Assembly (NCBI GenBank): GCA_016218905.1
Contig: JACRCS010000536.1
Span: 1-13,611 of the forward strand
DNA from: Deltaproteobacteria bacterium
Lineage (GTDB): Bacteria > Desulfobacterota_C > Deferrisomatia > Deferrisomatales > JACRMM01
Direction of reading: 5' to 3'
DNA length: 13,611 nt
Shown here: positions 13,202 through 13,611 of the stretch, piece by piece
How the letters are laid out: each line of letters begins with the position of its first letter
Numbering within the stretch: the first letter of the stretch is position 1
Translations under genes and position numbers: made by a program
The notes under the pieces: generated by a model
Database searches by the model: none
The model's input: only the letters and a program-made list of their open reading frames with translations
Told to the model about the DNA's origin: nothing

Positions 13202-13611
13202 CTATCCTTCTTCCGAGCCGAGGTAGGCGCGCTTGACGGCGTCGCTCTCCATCACTTCCTTGGGGGTCCCGCTCGCGATGATCTGGCCGTAGTTGAGGAC
13301 GACGACCCGGTCGACGATCCGAAAGAGCTCTCGCAGCCGGTGCTCGATCATGATGAGCGCCTTCCCCTCGGCCTGGAGCTTCTCGATGATGGGCACCGTG
13401 CTCGCAACCTCGGCGAGCGAGAGCCCCGAGAAGAGCTCGTCCAGGATCACCAGGTCGGGACGCAGGGCGAGGCACTGCGCGAGCTCGAGGCGCTTCAGGT
13501 ACCCGTGGGGAAGGACGCTCGCCGGCTTGAAGGGAACCGACGAGTCGCGCTCGAAGCCCACCTCCTCCAGGAAGTCGAGGGCGGTGGCGTCCCGATCGCC
13601 GTAGCCGCCGC
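13202..13611 (-). CDS. livG: Liv-type ABC transporter ATPase LivG, C-terminal part (5' end outside window)
   Basis: The frame stays open from the TAG at 13202-13204 to the window edge, so only about the last 135 residues are seen and Walker A is missing. Visible: the signature LPHGYLKRLELAQ, equivalent to LPYGxQRRLEIAR of LivG; Walker B LVILDELFSGLS; the switch region IMIEHR; and a LivG-like end (GTPKEVMESDAVKRAYLG), which matches the family pattern GTPxEVxxdpxVxxAYLG. Walker B has Leu where DEP is usual. It is the first ATPase of the importer, paired with livF three bases downstream. The GTG at 13561 is internal, since upstream codons continue a sensible sequence. Confidence 0.9.
   Translation of the reverse strand, partial: GGYGDRDATALDFLEEVGFERDSSVPFKPASVLPHGYLKRLELAQCLALRPDLVILDELFSGLSLAEVASTVPIIEKLQAEGKALIMIEHRLRELFRIVDRVVVLNYGQIIASGTPKEVMESDAVKRAYLGSEEG

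Noticed and set aside
11502..13475. Minus-strand open frame (657 codons) running through livF, the repeats and the ligase
   Set aside because: It is out of frame with both recognised genes and is Arg/Pro/Ser-rich.

Overview
The window is GC-rich, gene-dense bacterial DNA from a Gram-negative-type cell: there is a lipobox lipoprotein, a twin-arginine signal and Shine-Dalgarno-led genes. The multicopper oxidase (MCO) types, and a half-dockerin tail of the kind seen in secreted proteins of Geobacter-like bacteria, suggest a deltaproteobacterium or a related environmental lineage. That placement is inference; no rRNA, tRNA or other phylogenetic marker is present.

Left part (1-6586, + strand): a secreted copper-protein locus. 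It opens with the C-terminal part of an MCO with complete C-terminal copper motifs, closed by a strong UUCG-loop hairpin. Next come a secreted FMN_bind-like protein without a flavinylation motif, a Tat-exported MCO-fold protein (MCO2), an MCO-fold protein with no signal peptide (MCO3), and a lipoprotein 13 bp downstream. MCO2 keeps the C-terminal copper histidines but lacks the N-terminal set and the type 1 cysteine. MCO3 has the N-terminal histidine set and a Cys-containing HCH motif but no C-terminal oxidase domain. Together they could supply all eight histidines of one trinuclear copper cluster. MCO3 also carries a carboxypeptidase-regulatory-like domain and a dockerin-like tail, and the lipoprotein looks cohesin-like, so a surface-anchored two-subunit oxidase is a reasonable hypothesis. 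A 121-bp element bounded by perfect 12-bp inverted repeats lies between MCO2 and MCO3.

Middle part (6587-8159, + strand): a sparse stretch with hairpins and a possible 44-residue membrane peptide, then a promoter-like site, a small secreted DUF4124 protein and a YceH (DUF480) protein.

Right part (8210-13611, - strand): an operon-like series read leftwards. It contains the 3' end of a LivG-type ABC ATPase, a complete LivF-type ATPase, a noncoding spacer packed with degenerate 7-bp repeats in inverted orientation, an acyl-CoA synthetase, tryptophan 2,3-dioxygenase, a divergent kynureninase and a small unknown gene. Dioxygenase and kynureninase overlap by one base (TGATG). The set suggests uptake and breakdown of tryptophan or aromatic amino acids through kynurenine to anthranilate, with the ligase possibly making an aromatic acyl-CoA; kynurenine formamidase is not in the window.
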